A DNA stretch of 64,000 nucleotides, from assembly GCF_004681965.1 (NCBI RefSeq), contig NZ_SMLL01000005.1, forward strand, positions 310,001 to 374,000, in the 5' to 3' direction. The translations under genes were made by a program, and so were the position numbers. The notes under the pieces are model-generated. The model was not told where the DNA came from. It made no database searches and saw nothing but the letters and a program-made list of their open reading frames with translations. Each line of letters starts with the position of its first letter. Positions within the stretch are counted from its first letter, which is position 1. Below, one piece after another: positions 16,235 to 25,268 of the stretch. The DNA comes from Ramlibacter rhizophilus. GTDB taxonomy: Bacteria; Pseudomonadota; Gammaproteobacteria; Burkholderiales; Burkholderiaceae_C.

Positions 16235-17487
16235 TTATCCACGGCGGCGGTCGGCGCTTGCGACGAACCGACCGACGCAGTGGTTTAACCCGTGTTCTCG
16301 GGCGCGGTTGTTGTCCGTGCCGTGTTTCTCCTCGAACGCCATGGGCGAAAGGTATTCCAGCGCCGAGTGGCGTCGGCGCGGGTTGTACCAACCCTCGATC
16401 CAGGTGAACAGCGCCGTCCTCGCCTCGGCTTTCGTTTTCCAGCTGCGCCGATCGAGCAGCTCGCACTCCAGCGTGGCGAAGAAGCTCTCGGCCATGGCGT
16501 TGTCGTAGGCATCTCCCACCGTGCCCATGGAGGGGCGCACGCCCATCTCGCGGCAGCGGCTGCCGAACGCCACGCTGGTGTACTGGCTGCCTTGGTCCGA
16601 GTGATGGATCACCGATTCGGGCCTACGAGTGTGCAGCGCCATGTTCAGCGCCGCGATCACCAGATCGGCCGTCATCTGCTCGCCCATCGACCATCCCACC
16701 ACCTTGCGGCTGTAGGCGTCGAGCACGACAGCCAAGTACAGGAAGCCGCTCCAGGTCGGCACGTAGGTCATGTCGGCGACCCAGAGCTGATCGCGTGCGT
16801 CCGCACGGAACAATCGGTTCACGAGATCCGGTGCAGGACGCTGGCGCAGGTTGCGCTCGGTGGTCACCACGTAACCTCGCCTGCGGCTGACGCCGCGAAT
16901 GCGCCCCTCGCGCGTCAGGCGGGCCACGCGCTTGCGGCTCACCGAATGTCCGGCGTCGCGCAACTCGGCTCGCACCCGTGGCATGCCGTAGGTCTCGTCC
17001 GAGTCCTTGTGGACCTGCCGTATGGCCTCCATGAGCACAACGTTGGCCACGGCCCGAGCACTGGGGCGCCGCCGAAGCCAGTCGTAGTAGCCGCTCGCTG
17101 ATACACCCAGGACCCGGCAACAAGTTTGCACGCCAGCCCTCTTGGCGTCGGCCTGGCTCGCGCTCACGAGTTCGTAGACGGCGTGAACGTATTCTCGCTT
17201 CTGCCGGCGAACCAGGCCGTAGCCTTTGCCAAGATGTCGCGCTCGGTCTGCAGCTGCCGCACCTGTCGGCGCAGCCGCGCCAGCTCCTCCCGCTCGGCGC
17301 TGGTCAGCCCCTCTTTGCCGGGCAGCGCTATGCCCCGATCGCGCGCGTCCTGCGCGATCCAATTGGAAATGCTCTGCGCGGTTGGACCGAACTCACGCGA
17401 CAACTCCGCCGGCGTCTTGCCGGCACGGGCAAGTTCGACGATCTGCGGGCGAAACTCCGCCGGGTATGGCGGCCTTGATTTGGACAC
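16235..17487 (-). CDS. IS3-family transposase OrfAB (programmed -1 frameshift product)
   Basis: The catalytic part (OrfB) runs from about 17230 to 16235. It has an HTH_21 segment ('GVSASGYYDWLRRRPS', 'ETYGMPRVRAELRDAGH') and the rve integrase core with its DDE triad: Asp in 'WVADMTYVP', Asp in 'IHHSDQGSQYTS' and Glu in 'NAMAESFFATLECEL'. OrfA and OrfB overlap, with OrfB in the -1 frame. A simple A-AAG slip site lies at about 17224-17229 on the minus strand, where a -1 shift would join the two into a fusion of about 415 residues. OrfB is full length, so the element may be active. Confidence 0.85.
17164..17487 (-). CDS. IS3-family transposase OrfA
   Basis: The 107-residue protein has the helix-turn-helix of HTH_8/IS3 OrfA ('PAEFRPQIVELARAGKTPAELSREFG' region) followed by a leucine-zipper-like coiled coil ('EREELARLRRQVRQLQTERDIL'). 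It binds the IS ends and controls transposition. Its 3' end overlaps the beginning of OrfB, the standard IS3 arrangement for frameshifting. Confidence 0.88.
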   Translation of the reverse strand: MSKSRPPYPAEFRPQIVELARAGKTPAELSREFGPTAQSISNWIAQDARDRGIALPGKEGLTSAEREELARLRRQVRQLQTERDILAKATAWFAGRSENTFTPSTNS

Positions 17488-17596
17488 GTTGAACTCCTCC
17501 GTTCAGAACGGTAAGGTGTCCGCGAAAAGGGGTCAACTTCAGTGAGCCTTGCGCCCCTGCCCCCCGCGCCCGTGCGCCCCGCGCGCATCGAGGCCT

Positions 17597-18385
17597 TCAT
17601 GACGCGTCCGCGTCAACTGTCTGAAGGATCACGTGCGCCGTCTCGGCAGGGTGGTCCCAATGCGGGAAGTGGCCGCACCGCTCGAACCAGTGCAGGCGGG
17701 CCGACGGGAATGCGGCCTGGGCACGCGCGGCTTGCCGTGGCAGCAGCAGGCGGTCCTGGCGGCCCCAGCCGATGGTGACCCTGCCAGGGGTCCGCGCGCA
17801 GCCCTGTTGCAGCGGTCCATGGGCGAGTTCACGCAACATGGCGTCGAACACCGGGGTAGCCGCCAGGCTCTGCAACTCACCGATCACCAGGTGCGGTGGC
17901 AACAGCCACGGGCGGGCGGACAGTTGGGCCAGCAGCAGCGTGCGCGTCCAGGCGTGGCGTGACAGGCTCCGGTGGAAGGGCCTCAACATGCGCACCAGGC
18001 GGATCGAGGCTGCGAGCGTCCAATGGAACCAGCGCGTCTCCCAGCCGCGCCAGAAGCCGCCGGGGTCGAACGCGACGCACTGCCCACCGATCCCCCGCCG
18101 GGCCAGTTCCAACACTAGTCGGCCCCCCACTGAACTGCCGACCAGGTCTGCTTTCGAGAGGCCTTGCGACTGCACGAAGTACGCAAGGGCGTCGGCATAC
18201 GCCTCGACCGTCTGCGGGCCGGCGAGCGCGTCCGACCGGCCATGTCCCGGCAAGTCGACCAAGATCAGTTCGCGTGAGTCGCGCAAGGCGCCCAGGATGG
18301 GATCCCAGGTGCGCAGGTTCGCCCCGAGCCCGTGGACCATCAGCAGCGGCCGCCCCGAACCGACGCGTTCAAAATGCAGGGACAT
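17597..18385 (-). CDS. alpha/beta hydrolase
   Basis: The 262-residue product has the alpha/beta hydrolase fold: oxyanion-hole 'LLMVHGLGANLRTWDP', 'ILVDLPGHGRSD', the nucleophile serine in 'DLVGSSVGGRLVLEL', the acid in 'WGRQDRLLLP' and the catalytic histidine in 'ERCGHFPHWDHP'. It probably hydrolyses an ester, lactone or C-C bond in the cytoplasm. It lies 55 bases from the IS end, on the same strand as the IS, inside the island. The substrate is unknown. Confidence 0.85.
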   Translation of the reverse strand: MSLHFERVGSGRPLLMVHGLGANLRTWDPILGALRDSRELILVDLPGHGRSDALAGPQTVEAYADALAYFVQSQGLSKADLVGSSVGGRLVLELARRGIGGQCVAFDPGGFWRGWETRWFHWTLAASIRLVRMLRPFHRSLSRHAWTRTLLLAQLSARPWLLPPHLVIGELQSLAATPVFDAMLRELAHGPLQQGCARTPGRVTIGWGRQDRLLLPRQAARAQAAFPSARLHWFERCGHFPHWDHPAETAHVILQTVDADAS

Positions 18386-18840
18386 GCCCGATGGCCGCGT
18401 CGGGGGCGTGACTCAGCGCCGGACTCAACCGTCGCGCTGGGCACTTTCTTTCGGAGCCTGCAGCAATGCCTGCGCGCCCGCTGCGGATGAGGCCCTTTTT
18501 GTGTGGCATCGGAGGATCGTAAGGAGTCTGGTTTCGATGAGCTTGTAGGTACATGCGCCGGAACAGCGCGCTGCTCGCGACAGCGTCCTCAGCCGTCCTG
18601 CGTGAGCGCGGCTGGTCGGCTTTTTCGGACGCCAGCAGCCGTTCCCAGCCGAGGAGTGTCGTCAATCGCTGACCTCATGCGGCACTGTTCCTCCGTGCCG
18701 CGGCTGCAGGGTAGTCCAGGAGCGCGACGTCCCCGCGACAGTGACAAACGGTTCTCGCCAGAGAACCGAACGGACGTGATTGACCGGCACCGGGGACCCT
18801 GTTGTGATGGTCACTAGTCGCAGCTGACCGTGAGGGCCAA
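18386..18840. other. divergent intergenic region between two hydrolase genes
   Basis: The 455-bp region separates two divergently transcribed alpha/beta hydrolase genes of the island and must hold both promoters. The one clear element is a perfect inverted repeat at 18749-18768. Open frames on either strand here have no family resemblance and one overlaps the downstream hydrolase, so I do not call a gene. Confidence 0.5.
18749..18768. promoter_or_regulatory. perfect 8-bp inverted repeat, candidate operator
   Basis: The arms cggttctc and gagaaccg are separated by gcca. The element lies 72 bases upstream of the hydrolase ATG at 18841 and has no T-run, so it looks more like a repressor-binding palindrome (TetR-type geometry) than a terminator. 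No regulator gene is adjacent. Confidence 0.5.
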
Positions 18841-19761
18841 ATGGAAGAACTTCGCGAACGCGCCGTCGAATTCACATCAGAAGGGGCGACGCTTCGCGGC
18901 TTCTTGATCACAGCAGCGAGCGCGTCGGGGTCAAGGCCATGTGTAGTCTTAGGCCACGGCACCTCCGCGACTGTGCAGATGGTAGCCATCGAGTACGCGC
19001 GCGCGTTCGCCCGCGCAGGCTTGGCCGCCCTGATCTACGACCATCGGAATCTCGGCTTCAGCGACGGAGAGCCGCGAGGCGAGATCAACCCTTGGGTGCA
19101 GTGTCGCGGGTTTGTTGACGCACTGACGTTCGCTGAAGTACAGCCTGAGGTCGACGCCTCTCGACTGGCGCTATGGGGCGATAGCTTTGCAGGAGGAGAA
19201 GTTCTCCTGGTCGCGGCGTGTGACCCTCGCCCAAAAGCGGTGATTGCGCAGACGCCGTCGCTCGGTGCCACAGTACCCGAAGTGGAGCCGAGCGAAGAGG
19301 CGCTGCGGCTCACGAGAGAGACCCTGCTGGGCGGGGACGTGAGTGGAGGGCTGGCGCATACCACCGGACCGCTGCCGGTCGTCTCATTTGACCCAGCGAG
19401 CGTCCCCTCCCTGCTACTGCCGATCCAAGCGTTTCGGTGGTTTATCGACTGGGGCGGCCGGCCGGGCTCAGGGTGGGTCAACCGGGTGACGCGTATCGCG
19501 CCCCCTACTCCAATACCCTTCCTCCCCTTTATCTGTGCTCCATTCATGAAAGCACGCACAATGTTCATGGTGGCCCCGGACGACGAGATGGTGGGGGCGA
19601 ACCCAAAGGTAAGCCGCCAGGCGTTCGACCTCGTAGTCGCCGAGAAGGTCTGGTATGAGATCCGGGGCGGTCACTTCGGGCTGATCTACTACCCGAGCGA
19701 GCGCTTCGACGAGGCTTGCGGCGTCCAGGTGGAGTTCCTTCGCGACACCTTACTCATATAG
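18841..19761 (+). CDS. alpha/beta hydrolase (YcjY/dienelactone hydrolase-like)
   Basis: The 306-residue product begins directly with 'VEFTSEGATLRGFLI', then has 'CVVLGHGTSATVQM' (oxyanion hole), 'ALIYDHRNLGFSDGEPRGEINPW', the nucleophile serine in 'LALWGDSFAGGEVLLVA', the acid in 'VAPDDEMVGA' and the histidine in 'IRGGHFGLIYYP'. This resembles the YcjY-type and polyketide-type hydrolases that act on esters or acyl groups. Its codon use is clearly less G/C-biased at third positions than the chromosomal genes here, consistent with separate transfer. Substrate unknown. Confidence 0.85.
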   Translation: MEELRERAVEFTSEGATLRGFLITAASASGSRPCVVLGHGTSATVQMVAIEYARAFARAGLAALIYDHRNLGFSDGEPRGEINPWVQCRGFVDALTFAEVQPEVDASRLALWGDSFAGGEVLLVAACDPRPKAVIAQTPSLGATVPEVEPSEEALRLTRETLLGGDVSGGLAHTTGPLPVVSFDPASVPSLLLPIQAFRWFIDWGGRPGSGWVNRVTRIAPPTPIPFLPFICAPFMKARTMFMVAPDDEMVGANPKVSRQAFDLVVAEKVWYEIRGGHFGLIYYPSERFDEACGVQVEFLRDTLLI

Positions 19762-19934
19762 CGGAGGCACCGATCAACGCTAAATCTCACGCTACGAACG
19801 GTATTGCCTCGCCTCCCGTGCCGATCGAAGCAACCCAGGAAGGGCACTGCCCGCATCAGGCACGCCTCGGCCGCGGCATGCATACATGCACCGAACCGCG
19901 TTTTTCCCACTCACAGAAGACTTCTAGGCCGGCA

Positions 19935-20837
19935 CTAGCGCCAGGCGGACTCTTGCGCGCGTCGCAGCGCCTCGGTCTCAAGATGTCCGTATCGGCGGGA
20001 CAGCACGGCCGGGTCATAACCGAGCACCTGCGCAGCCACGGCCAGAGTCACGCCAGCACGCAACAGACTTGCCGCTGCTGCATGCCGCACATCGTGGATG
20101 TGGAAATCGGCCAGCCCAACCTCGGCCGCGACCTGGTTCCAGATGCGGCGGTAGGAGATCGGTTGCCCGGGCACTCGGCCTTCGAAAAGAAGTCGTTCCG
20201 GGCGCCGCTGCGCCTCGGGGTACACCCTGGTGATCAGTGCCGCGGTCTCCTCGCTGAAGAACAGTACGCGGGGCGTTCCGTTCTTTGTCATAGGCGCGAG
20301 GATCTCCCGCTTATCGAGGTTCACGTCGGTCCAACGCCGCTCCAGGATCTCGCCCTTGCGCGCCCCAGTATCGATAAGCAATGCGACGAAAACTCCGAAC
20401 CGGCGATCTTTGAAAGCAAGAGCGCGCGATCGCAGTGCCCGCAGCTGCTCGCGTTCGACATGGACCCGACGGATGCCCTCATCAAACCGGCGCACCCCTA
20501 CGGTCGGGCTCTTGAAAGCCCGTGGAGCGAGCCGCTGCTTTACGGCCCAGCGGTAGCAACTGCCAAGGGTGGAAAGGTCTCGGTTGACGGATGCCGGCGC
20601 GTAGCCATGCTCAAGCATGGCTTGGGCGGCGACCTCCAGGCGTTCTGAGCTAACGGCCCAGGCGGGCTCCGAGCCAAAGGCCTCTAGCCACTTTCTTATC
20701 CGCTCGCCGCTCGCGTCCAGCGTGGCAACCGCATAGGCTCGCGCCAGCTCAGAAAGGGTCAGATCGGCCGCAGGCTGGTCCGCTACCGAGCGGACAGCGC
20801 TGGCCAGATCGATGCGTTTTGCAGTGAAGTTGCGCAC
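19935..20837 (-). CDS. int: tyrosine recombinase/site-specific integrase
   Basis: The 300-residue product has an N-terminal SAM-like DNA-binding region and a C-terminal catalytic domain with the residues of tyrosine recombinases: Arg in 'LIDTGARKGEILERRW', His-x-x-Arg in 'FHIHDVRHAAAASLL', and the nucleophile Tyr in 'LSRRYGHLETEA'. It lies 94 bases downstream of the intact tRNA-Val, on the same strand, and is the expected enzyme for integration at this tRNA. A GTG start at 20837 has TTGGAGA upstream, and a gatcac/gtgatc inverted repeat at 20852-20867 precedes it. The protein looks intact. Confidence 0.93.
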   Translation of the reverse strand: MRNFTAKRIDLASAVRSVADQPAADLTLSELARAYAVATLDASGERIRKWLEAFGSEPAWAVSSERLEVAAQAMLEHGYAPASVNRDLSTLGSCYRWAVKQRLAPRAFKSPTVGVRRFDEGIRRVHVEREQLRALRSRALAFKDRRFGVFVALLIDTGARKGEILERRWTDVNLDKREILAPMTKNGTPRVLFFSEETAALITRVYPEAQRRPERLLFEGRVPGQPISYRRIWNQVAAEVGLADFHIHDVRHAAAASLLRAGVTLAVAAQVLGYDPAVLSRRYGHLETEALRRAQESAWR

Positions 20838-20930
20838 TTCGATTCTCCAATGATCACTGCCGTGATCTGTTGCGAAAATCGCCGCAAGCGTGCGCCTAAC
20901 TCACTGATTTCAAACGAGAAACTCTGAAAA

Positions 20931-20979
20931 CTGGTGGGTGATGCAGGGTTTGAACCTGCGACCCCTGCCGTGTGAAGGC
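20931..20979 (-). repeat. attachment-site copy inside tRNA-Val (proximal island end)
   Basis: This is the second copy of the 49-bp direct repeat seen at 9014-9062. It covers tRNA nucleotides from the anticodon stem to the CCA end. Because the whole tRNA is kept on this side, it marks the integrase-proximal junction. Confidence 0.92.
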
Positions 20980-21006
20980 AGTGCTCTACCGCTGAGCTAA
21001 TCACCC
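20932..21006 (-). tRNA. tRNA-Val (anticodon CAC)
   Basis: The 75-nt cloverleaf reads on the minus strand with a 7-bp acceptor stem (GGGTGAT paired with ATCACCC), D-arm 'GCTCAGCGGTAGAGC', anticodon stem CTGCC/GGCAG around loop TTCACAC (anticodon CAC, reading GTG), T-arm 'GCAGGTTCAAACCCTGC' and an encoded CCA end. It is complete and serves as the integration site of the island. Confidence 0.97.
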
Positions 21007-21036
21007 TTTCCGGCTGTGCACCGGAGAAGCCCACGA

Positions 21037-21765
21037 TTATGCCACAGGCTTGGCGGCCTCCGCCGCGCTGAAGAGCCGCCAGAGCGTCTTGCCGCCGCTG
21101 GCCTTGTCCAGTTGCTGCAGCACGGCCTCGTGCGCCTCGTGTTCCTGGTCGCTGGCCAGAAGGACCGGGAGCGTGAACTGGCGCAGGTCCACCTGGGTGG
21201 TGATGCCCGCCACGGTGTCGCTCGGGGACAGGTCGATGAGGAGCGCGTCCTGGCCGCGGGTGAGGTTGATGTAGACGTCGGCAAGGAGTTCGGCGTCCAG
21301 CAGCGCGCCGTGCAGGGTGCGGCCGGAGTTGTCCACGCCCAGGCGGTCGCACAGGGCGTCCAGGCTGTTGCGCTTGCCGGGGTACATCTCCTTGGCCATG
21401 GCCAGGGTGTCGGTGATGCTGCCCACGAAGCTGCGGAAGGCGGGCCGGCCGATCAACTCCAGTTCCTTGTTCAGGAAGCCAACGTCGAAGGCGGCGTTGT
21501 GGATGATGATTTCGGCGTCCTGCAGGTAGTCCAGCAGTTCGTCGGCCACCTGCGCGAATTTGGGCTTGTCGCGCAGGAATTCGTTGCTGATGCCGTGGAC
21601 CTTGAGCGCGTCCTCGTGGCTGTCGCGCCCCGGGTTCAGGTAGAAGTGCTTGTTGTTGCCCGTGAGCTTGCGCGAGACCAGTTCGACGCAGCCGATTTCG
21701 ATGATGCGGTCGCCAGTCTCGGCGGACAGGCCCGTGGTTTCGGTGTCGAGGACGATCTGGCGCAT
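21037..21765 (-). CDS. dnaQ: DNA polymerase III epsilon subunit (3'-5' exonuclease)
   Basis: This is the proofreading exonuclease of the replicative polymerase, 242 residues, the usual length. It has the DEDDh residues: Asp/Glu in 'QIVLDTETTGL', Asp in 'IHNAAFDVGFLNKELE', and His/Asp in 'TLHGALLDAELLADVY'. The remaining ~60 residues are the alpha-binding C-terminus. I chose the ATG at 21765 because the exonuclease motif begins two residues later; an open extension to 22008 is a non-coding read of the ferredoxin gene. It lies downstream of the isc operon, with a 40-base gap, and may be partly co-transcribed. Confidence 0.96.
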   Translation of the reverse strand: MRQIVLDTETTGLSAETGDRIIEIGCVELVSRKLTGNNKHFYLNPGRDSHEDALKVHGISNEFLRDKPKFAQVADELLDYLQDAEIIIHNAAFDVGFLNKELELIGRPAFRSFVGSITDTLAMAKEMYPGKRNSLDALCDRLGVDNSGRTLHGALLDAELLADVYINLTRGQDALLIDLSPSDTVAGITTQVDLRQFTLPVLLASDQEHEAHEAVLQQLDKASGGKTLWRLFSAAEAAKPVA

Positions 21766-21805
21766 GGGCGCCAATTCTAGAGCTAGCCCGCTCCTCCCCC
21801 GACCC

Positions 21806-22144
21806 TCAGTGCTTCTCTTTCGCGTGGTTGATGGAGTACTTGGGAATTTCCACCACCAGGTCCTTCTGCGCCACGATGGCCTGGCACGAAAGGCGCGAGT
21901 TGGGCTCCAGGCCCCAGGCGCGATCGAGCAGGTCTTCCTCGCATTCGTCCATCGCCTCCAGGGAGTTGAAGCCCTCGCGCACGATGACGTGGCAGGTGGT
22001 GCAGGCACAGCTCATGTCGCAGGCGTGCTCGATCTCGATGTGGTTGTCCAGCAGCGCCTCGCAGATGCTGGTGCCCGTGGGCGCCTGGATCTCGGCGCCC
22101 TGCGGGCAGTACTCGGGGTGCGGCAGGATCTTGATGACCGGCAT
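21806..22144 (-). CDS. fdx: isc-type [2Fe-2S] ferredoxin
   Basis: The 112-residue adrenodoxin-type ferredoxin has cluster cysteines in 'EHACDMSCACTTCHV' and 'SRLSCQAIV'. It supplies electrons for Fe-S cluster assembly on IscU. It overlaps the hscA stop by one base and is the last gene of the isc operon here; no iscX follows. Confidence 0.96.
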   Translation of the reverse strand: MPVIKILPHPEYCPQGAEIQAPTGTSICEALLDNHIEIEHACDMSCACTTCHVIVREGFNSLEAMDECEEDLLDRAWGLEPNSRLSCQAIVAQKDLVVEIPKYSINHAKEKH

Positions 22145-24003
22145 CAGAGGGACTCCACGTTGCGGCCGGCCAGGGCCTGCTGGATGCTGTGGTTCATGCG
22201 TTCGGCGGCGAAGTTTTCGGTGGCCTGGGCCAGGGCCTGCGTGGCGGCCTCGATGGCGGCGGCCTCCTGCGCCTCGGCGGCGATGTGCGCCAGGTAGCCC
22301 ATGGCCTCCTCGATGCGCGCGCGCTCCTCGGCGCCGATCAGGTTGCCATCCACGGCGAGGGCGCTGCGCGTGGCCATGAGGAGGCGGTCGGCATCGACGC
22401 GCGCCTCGGCCAGTGCGCGGGCGCGCACGTCTTCTTCGGCGGTGGAGAAGCTCTCCTTGAGCATGCGGGCGATCTCGTCGTCGCCCAGGCCATAGGAGGG
22501 TTTGACGTCGATGTGCGCCTGCACGCCGCTGGTCTGCTCGCGCGCGCTCACGCTCAGGAGCCCGTCGGCATCGACGGTGAAGGTGACGCGGATGCGCGCC
22601 GCGCCCGCCGCCATGGGCGGGATGCCGCGCAGCTCGAAGCGCGCCAGGCTGCGGCAGTCCTGCACCAGGTCGCGCTCGCCCTGCACCACGTGCAGCGCCA
22701 TGGCCGTCTGGCCGTCGCGGTAGGTGGTGAAGTCCTGGGCCTTGGCCGTGGGAATGGTTTCGTTGCGGTGGACGATGCGCTCCACCAGCCCGCCCATGGT
22801 CTCGATGCCCAGGGACAGCGGGATCACGTCCAGCAGCAGGAGGTCACCGGCCGCGTCGTTGCCCGCCAGCTGGTTGGCCTGGATGGCCGCACCCAGCGCC
22901 ACCACTTCATCCGGGTTGAGGTTGACCAGCGGCTCCTGGCCGAAGAAGTCGCCGACGGCGCGGCGGACCTGCGGCATGCGGGTGGAACCGCCGACGAGCA
23001 CCACGCCCTTCACGTCGGTCTTGGCCAGGCGCGCATCGCGCAGGGCCTTGCGCACCGCGGCGAGGGTGCGGGCGGTGAGGTCGGCCGTGGCCGCCTCGAA
23101 CTCGGCGCGCGTGACGGTGAAGCTCACCTCGCGTTCGCCCAGCCGCGCCGTGACGGTGGCCTGATCCGCCTCGGACAGGGCTTCCTTGGCCCTCCGGGCC
23201 GCCGTCTTGATGCCGGCCTTGTCGGCGGCGGACGCGGCTTGCAGCCCTGCGCGGGCGAGCATGACCTCGGCGAGCGCGCGGTCGTAGTCGTCGCCACCCA
23301 GGGCGGAGTCGCCGCCGGTGGAAATGACCTCGAAGACGCCGCGCGACAGGCGCAGGATGGAGATGTCGAAGGTGCCGCCGCCCAGGTCGTACACGGCATA
23401 GACGCCCTCGCTGCCGTTGTCCAGGCCATAGGCGATGGCGGCGGCGGTGGGTTCGTTGATCAGGCGCAGCACGTTGATGCCGGCCAGCTGCGCGGCGTCC
23501 TTGGTGGCCTGGCGCTGGGCATCGTCGAAGTAGGCCGGCACGGTGATGACGGCGCCGTACAGCTCGTCGTCGAAGGTGTCCTCGGCGCGGTAACGCAGGG
23601 TGGCGAGGATCTCCGCGCTGATCTCCACCGGGCTCTTGCGGCCCGCGCGCGTCTCCACCGACACCATGCCCGGCTGGTCCACGAAGCGGTAGGGCAGCTT
23701 GCCGGCATGGGCGATGTCCGCCAGGCCACGGCCCATGAAGCGCTTGACGGAGGCGATGGTGTCGTGCGGGTCGGTCGCCTGCGCATCCGCGGCGTCGTGG
23801 CCGATCTGGCGGCCACCGTTCTCGAGGTAGCGGACCACCGACGGAAGGATGACGCGGCCCTGCGCATCGGGCAGGCACTCGGCCACGCCGTGGCGCACCG
23901 CGGCCACCAGCGAGTGCGTGGTACCCAGGTCGATGCCGACGGCGACGCGCCGTGCGTGCGGGTCCGGCGCCTGGCCGGGTTCGGAGATCTGCAGGAGAGC
24001 CAT
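22144..24003 (-). CDS. hscA: Fe-S cluster assembly chaperone HscA (Hsp70 family)
   Basis: The 619-residue Hsp70 homologue has the nucleotide-binding motifs '[14 protein letters not shown]', '[14 protein letters not shown]' and '[17 protein letters not shown]', then a substrate-binding domain ('[18 protein letters not shown]'). It is about the length of known HscA and shorter than DnaK. With HscB it binds the LPPVK motif of IscU and promotes cluster transfer. The gene follows hscB after 5 bases and overlaps fdx by one base. Confidence 0.97.
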   Translation of the reverse strand: MALLQISEPGQAPDPHARRVAVGIDLGTTHSLVAAVRHGVAECLPDAQGRVILPSVVRYLENGGRQIGHDAADAQATDPHDTIASVKRFMGRGLADIAHAGKLPYRFVDQPGMVSVETRAGRKSPVEISAEILATLRYRAEDTFDDELYGAVITVPAYFDDAQRQATKDAAQLAGINVLRLINEPTAAAIAYGLDNGSEGVYAVYDLGGGTFDISILRLSRGVFEVISTGGDSALGGDDYDRALAEVMLARAGLQAASAADKAGIKTAARRAKEALSEADQATVTARLGEREVSFTVTRAEFEAATADLTARTLAAVRKALRDARLAKTDVKGVVLVGGSTRMPQVRRAVGDFFGQEPLVNLNPDEVVALGAAIQANQLAGNDAAGDLLLLDVIPLSLGIETMGGLVERIVHRNETIPTAKAQDFTTYRDGQTAMALHVVQGERDLVQDCRSLARFELRGIPPMAAGAARIRVTFTVDADGLLSVSAREQTSGVQAHIDVKPSYGLGDDEIARMLKESFSTAEEDVRARALAEARVDADRLLMATRSALAVDGNLIGAEERARIEEAMGYLAHIAAEAQEAAAIEAATQALAQATENFAAERMNHSIQQALAGRNVESL

Positions 24004-24008
24004 GCGGG

Positions 24009-24527
24009 CTATTGTTCCAGTTGGTCCAAGCGCGCTTCGACGTCATGGGCAAAGCGCTCGACGAACATGAGCGCCCTCACCTGCCGTGCCGCGGCCTGGG
24101 CGTCGTCCTGTTCGTCCAGCGCGGCTTCGATCGCCTGCAGCGCCTGGGCACGCGCGGCCTGCAGGGTCTCGACCAGCGCGTCCAGCTCCTGTGCGCTGCT
24201 GGCCTCTTCCAGGGCCTCGCGCCACTGGAGCTGCTGCACCAGGAACTGCGGCGGCATGGCCGTGTTGCTCTCGGCCTGGATGGGTGCGCCCCGCTGCTCG
24301 CACAGGTAGGCGGCGCGGCGCAGCGGGTCCTTCAGGCGCTGGTAGGCCTCGTTGATGCGCACCGACCACTGCATGGCCACGCGCTGCGCGGCGGCGCCCT
24401 GTGCGGCGAAGCGGTCAGGGTGGGCTTCCCGCTGCAGTTCCTTCCAGCGCGCGTCGACGGCGGCGCGGTCCTGGCGGAAACGCGCCGGCAGCCCGAACAG
24501 GGCGAAGTCGTCGTCCTGAAGGTTCAC
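24009..24527 (-). CDS. hscB: co-chaperone HscB (J-domain protein)
   Basis: The 172-residue product has an N-terminal J domain with the HPD motif in '[12 protein letters not shown]' and a C-terminal helical domain that binds IscU ('[15 protein letters not shown]', '[20 protein letters not shown]'). It stimulates the ATPase of HscA. Its ATG overlaps the iscA stop as ATGA, which indicates translational coupling. Confidence 0.96.
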   Translation of the reverse strand: MNLQDDDFALFGLPARFRQDRAAVDARWKELQREAHPDRFAAQGAAAQRVAMQWSVRINEAYQRLKDPLRRAAYLCEQRGAPIQAESNTAMPPQFLVQQLQWREALEEASSAQELDALVETLQAARAQALQAIEAALDEQDDAQAAARQVRALMFVERFAHDVEARLDQLEQ

Positions 24528-24847
24528 ACGCGGAAGGATTCGCCGCAGCCGCAGCGGTCGCGTTCGTTCGGGTTGTTGAAGCGAAAGCCCTCGTTGAGGC
24601 CTTCGCGCACGAAGTCCAGTTCCGTCCCGTCGATGTAGGCAAGGCTCTTGGGGTCGATCAGCAGCTTGACGCCCTGGGTGTCGAACACCACGTCCTCGGG
24701 CGCGATGTCGTCCACGTACTCGAGCTTGTAGGCCAAGCCCGAACAGCCCGTGGTCTTGACGCCCAGGCGCACGCCCACGCCCTTGCCGCGCTTGGAAAGA
24801 TATCGGTTGACGTGCCTGGCGGCAGCATCGGTCAGCGTGACGGCCAT
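24524..24847 (-). CDS. iscA: iron-sulfur cluster assembly protein IscA
   Basis: The 107-residue A-type carrier has the three conserved cysteines in '[15 protein letters not shown]' and '[12 protein letters not shown]'. It passes clusters to target proteins. I chose the ATG at 24847, which gives '[17 protein letters not shown]', the standard IscA N-terminus; longer frames run into iscU. Confidence 0.96.
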   Translation of the reverse strand: MAVTLTDAAARHVNRYLSKRGKGVGVRLGVKTTGCSGLAYKLEYVDDIAPEDVVFDTQGVKLLIDPKSLAYIDGTELDFVREGLNEGFRFNNPNERDRCGCGESFRV

Positions 24848-24855
24848 GTCGTGAA

Positions 24856-25242
24856 TCAGTGCGCGTGCTTCTTCTTGTAGTCCTCGACCGCCGCCTTGAT
24901 GGCGTCCTCGGCCAGGATCGAGCAGTGGATCTTCACCGGCGGCAGCGCCAGCTCCTCCGCGATCTGGCTGTTCTTGAGGGCGGCCGCCTGGTCCAGCGTC
25001 TTGCCCTTGACCCATTCGGTCACGAGCGAGCTGGAGGCGATGGCCGAGCCGCAGCCATAGGTCTTGAAGCGCGCGTCCTCGATGACGCCGGTGGACGGGT
25101 TCACCTTGATCTGCAGCTTCATCACGTCGCCGCAGGCCGGGGCGCCCACCATGCCGGTGCCGACGGTCTCGTCGCCTTTTTCGAAGGACCCGACGTTGCG
25201 GGGGTTCTCGTAGTGGTCAACGACCTTTTCCGAATAAGCCAT
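24856..25242 (-). CDS. iscU: Fe-S cluster scaffold IscU
   Basis: The 128-residue scaffold has its three cluster cysteines in '[11 protein letters not shown]', '[11 protein letters not shown]' and '[10 protein letters not shown]', and the HscA recognition sequence LPPVK just before the last one. Cluster assembly takes place on this protein with sulfur from IscS. The N-terminal '[18 protein letters not shown]' is the canonical start. Confidence 0.98.
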   Translation of the reverse strand: MAYSEKVVDHYENPRNVGSFEKGDETVGTGMVGAPACGDVMKLQIKVNPSTGVIEDARFKTYGCGSAIASSSLVTEWVKGKTLDQAAALKNSQIAEELALPPVKIHCSILAEDAIKAAVEDYKKKHAH

Positions 25243-25268
25243 GTTCTGCTCCTGTTGCTTTCACCGGC

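Larger units (their letters stand above)
16172..17541 (-). mobile_element. IS3-family insertion sequence, about 1.37 kb
   Basis: Two overlapping transposase frames are flanked by imperfect inverted ends. The left end begins TGGTCTTGACCCC at 16172. The right end, read on the other strand from 17541, begins TGAAGTTGACCCC. They share TTGACCCC and a CGGAC block further in. No exact target-site duplication is visible beside these ends, so either the ends are a few bases off, one side has been altered, or neighbouring DNA was rearranged after insertion. Confidence 0.8.
9014..20979. mobile_element. integrated genomic island in tRNA-Val, about 11.9 kb
   Basis: The element is bounded by a 49-bp perfect direct repeat derived from tRNA-Val(CAC). 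A tyrosine recombinase gene lies 94 bases from the intact tRNA. Cargo in order from the left: a small membrane protein, a five-gene catabolic operon with a divergent GntR regulator, about 700 bp of gene-poor DNA, an IS3-family element, two alpha/beta hydrolases and the integrase. No replication, conjugation or phage structural genes are present. It is therefore either an integrative element that depends on a helper or a reduced remnant. Confidence 0.88.

Noticed and set aside
18369..18665. A 98-codon minus-strand frame upstream of the alpha/beta hydrolase
   Set aside because: It overlaps the hydrolase start, lacks a Shine-Dalgarno and has no recognisable pattern.
22189..24309. A 706-codon plus-strand frame opposite hscA/hscB
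   Set aside because: It is antisense to two certain genes and shows no family motif.
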